This document shows positions 62,743-64,000 of a stretch of 64,000 nucleotides of DNA, piece after piece. The stretch comes from Petrolisthes cinctipes (taxonomy: Eukaryota > Arthropoda > Malacostraca > Decapoda > Porcellanidae), in NCBI GenBank assembly GCA_033782935.1, contig JAWQEG010001420.1:558001-622000 (forward strand), in the 5' to 3' direction. Under the pieces are notes generated by a model. It had not been told where the DNA came from. It saw nothing but the letters and a program-made list of their open reading frames with translations, and searched no databases. A program made the translations under genes and the position numbers. Each line of letters begins with the position of its first letter. Position 1 is the first letter of the stretch.

Positions 62743-64000
62743 AAAAGAGGGAACGAGCCACTGGAGGAGAAAGAGATTCCTTCTTGTCTGTAAAGCAGGT
62801 GCAGGGAAAAACTTCTGGAAAAAGCCATGGAGCCACCCTGGGGACCCTCACAGGACAAATCTGTAAGTCATCAATGCCCATCTCCTCCATAGCCTTCCTG
62901 ACCTGGAAGCCAAAGGGCCATGGTGTACAAGAATGTAAAAGGTAGTACTGAGACATGATATCAGATGACACCGCCAAGCAGGGAAGGGAGTCAGGAAGTC
63001 GATGTAATCGATGCCAACAACGAACCATCAAGGACTGGCGACGGAGATCAAGAGGTGGCTCATTAGCGTTCACCAGGAGACTGGGGATTGGGGACGACCT
63101 GAAGGCTCCGGTCGCCAGACGTACTCCAGCATGATGAACAGGGTCTAAAACTCTGAGACGGGCATCGGTGGCAGAAGAGTACACCTCACACCCATAGTCG
63201 TGTTTTGACCTAATAAGAACATGGTATAGGCGGAGGAGGGTGGCCTGATCAGCCCCCCAGGATGTATGGCCCAGGGCCCTCAACAGGTTAAGAGCCTTGA
63301 GGCAAGAGACCTTAAGTGTACGTAAGTGTGGCACCCAAGTCAAAAGTTTGTCAAAAAGGAGACCCAAAAAGCGAGTCTCCTCGACACAGCGTATCCGATG
63401 ACCATACATGAATAAGTCCGGATCGGGGTGGACGCCTCGGATGCCGCAGAAGTGCATAGCAACTGTCTTGGAAGGAGAAAATCGAAACCCATGAGAACCA
63501 GTCCAACGTGACACCCTGTCAAGGGCAAGCTGCATGCGCCGCTCTGCCACTGACATACGGGAAGCAGCAAACCAGACTGCTAGGTCGTCAACGTACATCG
63601 AGTTAGCTATACCGTCTGGAAGGGATGAGGCAATGGCAATAATTGCAACTGCAAACAATGTGACACTGAGGACGCTTTCCTGAGGGATGCCCTCCTCCTG
63701 TGCAACAGATGCTGAGTGGGTGGTACCAACCCTCACAGAAAAAACTGCGACCACTGAGAAACTCCTTAAGAAAGCGTGGAATGCTACACCGCAGGCCATA
63801 TAAATGGAGTTGCTGCAGGATGCCATATTGCCATGTAGTGTCATAGGCTTTCTCTAAATCAAAGAATACACAGACAAGGTGTTGATGTCGTGCAAAGGCC
63901 TCGCATGCAGCAGCTTCCAACCTGACCAGAGCATCTGTAGTGGAACGGTGTTTACGAAAGCCAGACTGGGACGGAGACAGAAAATCACCCCGTTCTAAGA
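62714..64000 (-). pseudogene. I-group LINE reverse transcriptase, partial, frameshifted
   Basis: Open at the window edge: SPSQSGFRKHRSTTDALVRL (63970-63915), then motif A VFFDLEKAYDTTW with the catalytic Asp at residue 21 of the 63920-63603 frame. The frame breaks in the A6 run at 63739-63744 (T run on the coding strand) and continues in the 63844-62714 frame with VRVGTTHSASVAQEEGIPQE (motif B region) and MYVDDLAVWF (YVDD at residues 84-87), then the thumb and connection region. Motif B reads GIPQESVLS, where the family has GxPQGSVLS, a Gly-to-Glu change expected to harm activity. The fingers and any endonuclease and ORF1 lie beyond the window. Confidence 0.85.

Larger units (their letters stand above)
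61599..64000 (-). mobile_element. 3' portion of an I/Nimb-like LINE, decayed
   Basis: Minus-strand non-LTR retrotransposon running off the right edge: reverse transcriptase (64000-62714), RNase H with a C-terminal Cys/His motif (62742-61894), a 3' untranslated region, and a short tandem tail (61599-61622). RT followed by RNase H in one polyprotein points to the I-group (I, Nimb, R1, Loa types). The exact clade is inferred only. Two frameshifts and a damaged RT motif mark it as inactive. It is unrelated to the LINE at 7194-10190, which has no RNase H. Confidence 0.87.

Noticed and set aside
62149..62945. Plus-strand open frames of 70-150 codons
   Set aside because: Antisense to the RNase H and RT of the minus-strand LINE, which carry full motif sets.
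1..64000. tRNA, rRNA or snRNA genes
   Set aside because: No cloverleaf with A and B boxes and no recognisable rRNA or snRNA core was seen on either strand by eye. Short or diverged copies cannot be excluded without tRNAscan or Infernal.

Overview
The window is eukaryotic, non-genic and repeat-dominated. No intact gene, tRNA or rRNA was found. The source is probably an arthropod, most likely a decapod crustacean. That call is an inference from long (GA)n/(CT)n tracts, a very large simple satellite, and two LINE types whose reverse-transcriptase wording I associate with decapod genomes. It is not proven by anything in the window.

Layout. (1) Positions 1-4708 and 11110-59511 are one head-to-tail satellite of about 62 bp, all units in the same orientation, roughly 870 units in all. 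The array runs off the left edge. Each unit has a G/T-rich half (ggggtggtgggtgtgtggg) and an A/T-richer half carrying cattacagtgcttggactgt and aatatcaacagtcat. Shorter variants (54 bp and others) are interspersed and make long-period duplications recognisable: 545-608, 652, 728, about 1029, 1153, 1405, 1763, 1970-2450, 2490-2680 and about 4930 bp. (2) Positions 4709-11109 are a 6.4-kb insertion in the satellite with imperfect terminal inverted repeats and a TA or ATAT target duplication. A duplicated satellite segment at about 16420-18297 keeps the uninterrupted site (17191-17206), which fixes the insertion boundaries. (3) Inside the insertion lie microsatellites, a 56-bp minisatellite and a decayed minus-strand LINE of RTE-like type (about 7194-10190). 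That LINE is interrupted by a 141-bp palindromic MITE-like element (9671-9811). The result is a four-level nest: satellite, TIR element, LINE, foldback element. (4) At 59511 the satellite stops abruptly against the 5'-truncated remains of a transposase-like protein gene (59512 to about 60970, plus strand), broken by stops and frameshifts. (5) From about 61599 to the right edge is the 3' portion of a second, minus-strand LINE of the I/Nimb-like group, with RT and RNase H, also frameshifted. Its 3' end carries a short 4-bp tandem tail.

The many open frames of 60-156 codons across the satellite arise from the repeat period (3 x 62 = 186 bp = 62 codons) and are not genes. The most informative signals are the filled/empty-site pair for the TIR element, the alternative hairpin potential and G-strand bias of the satellite unit, and the recent long-period duplications, above all the 1405-bp tandem duplication at 51931-54740.
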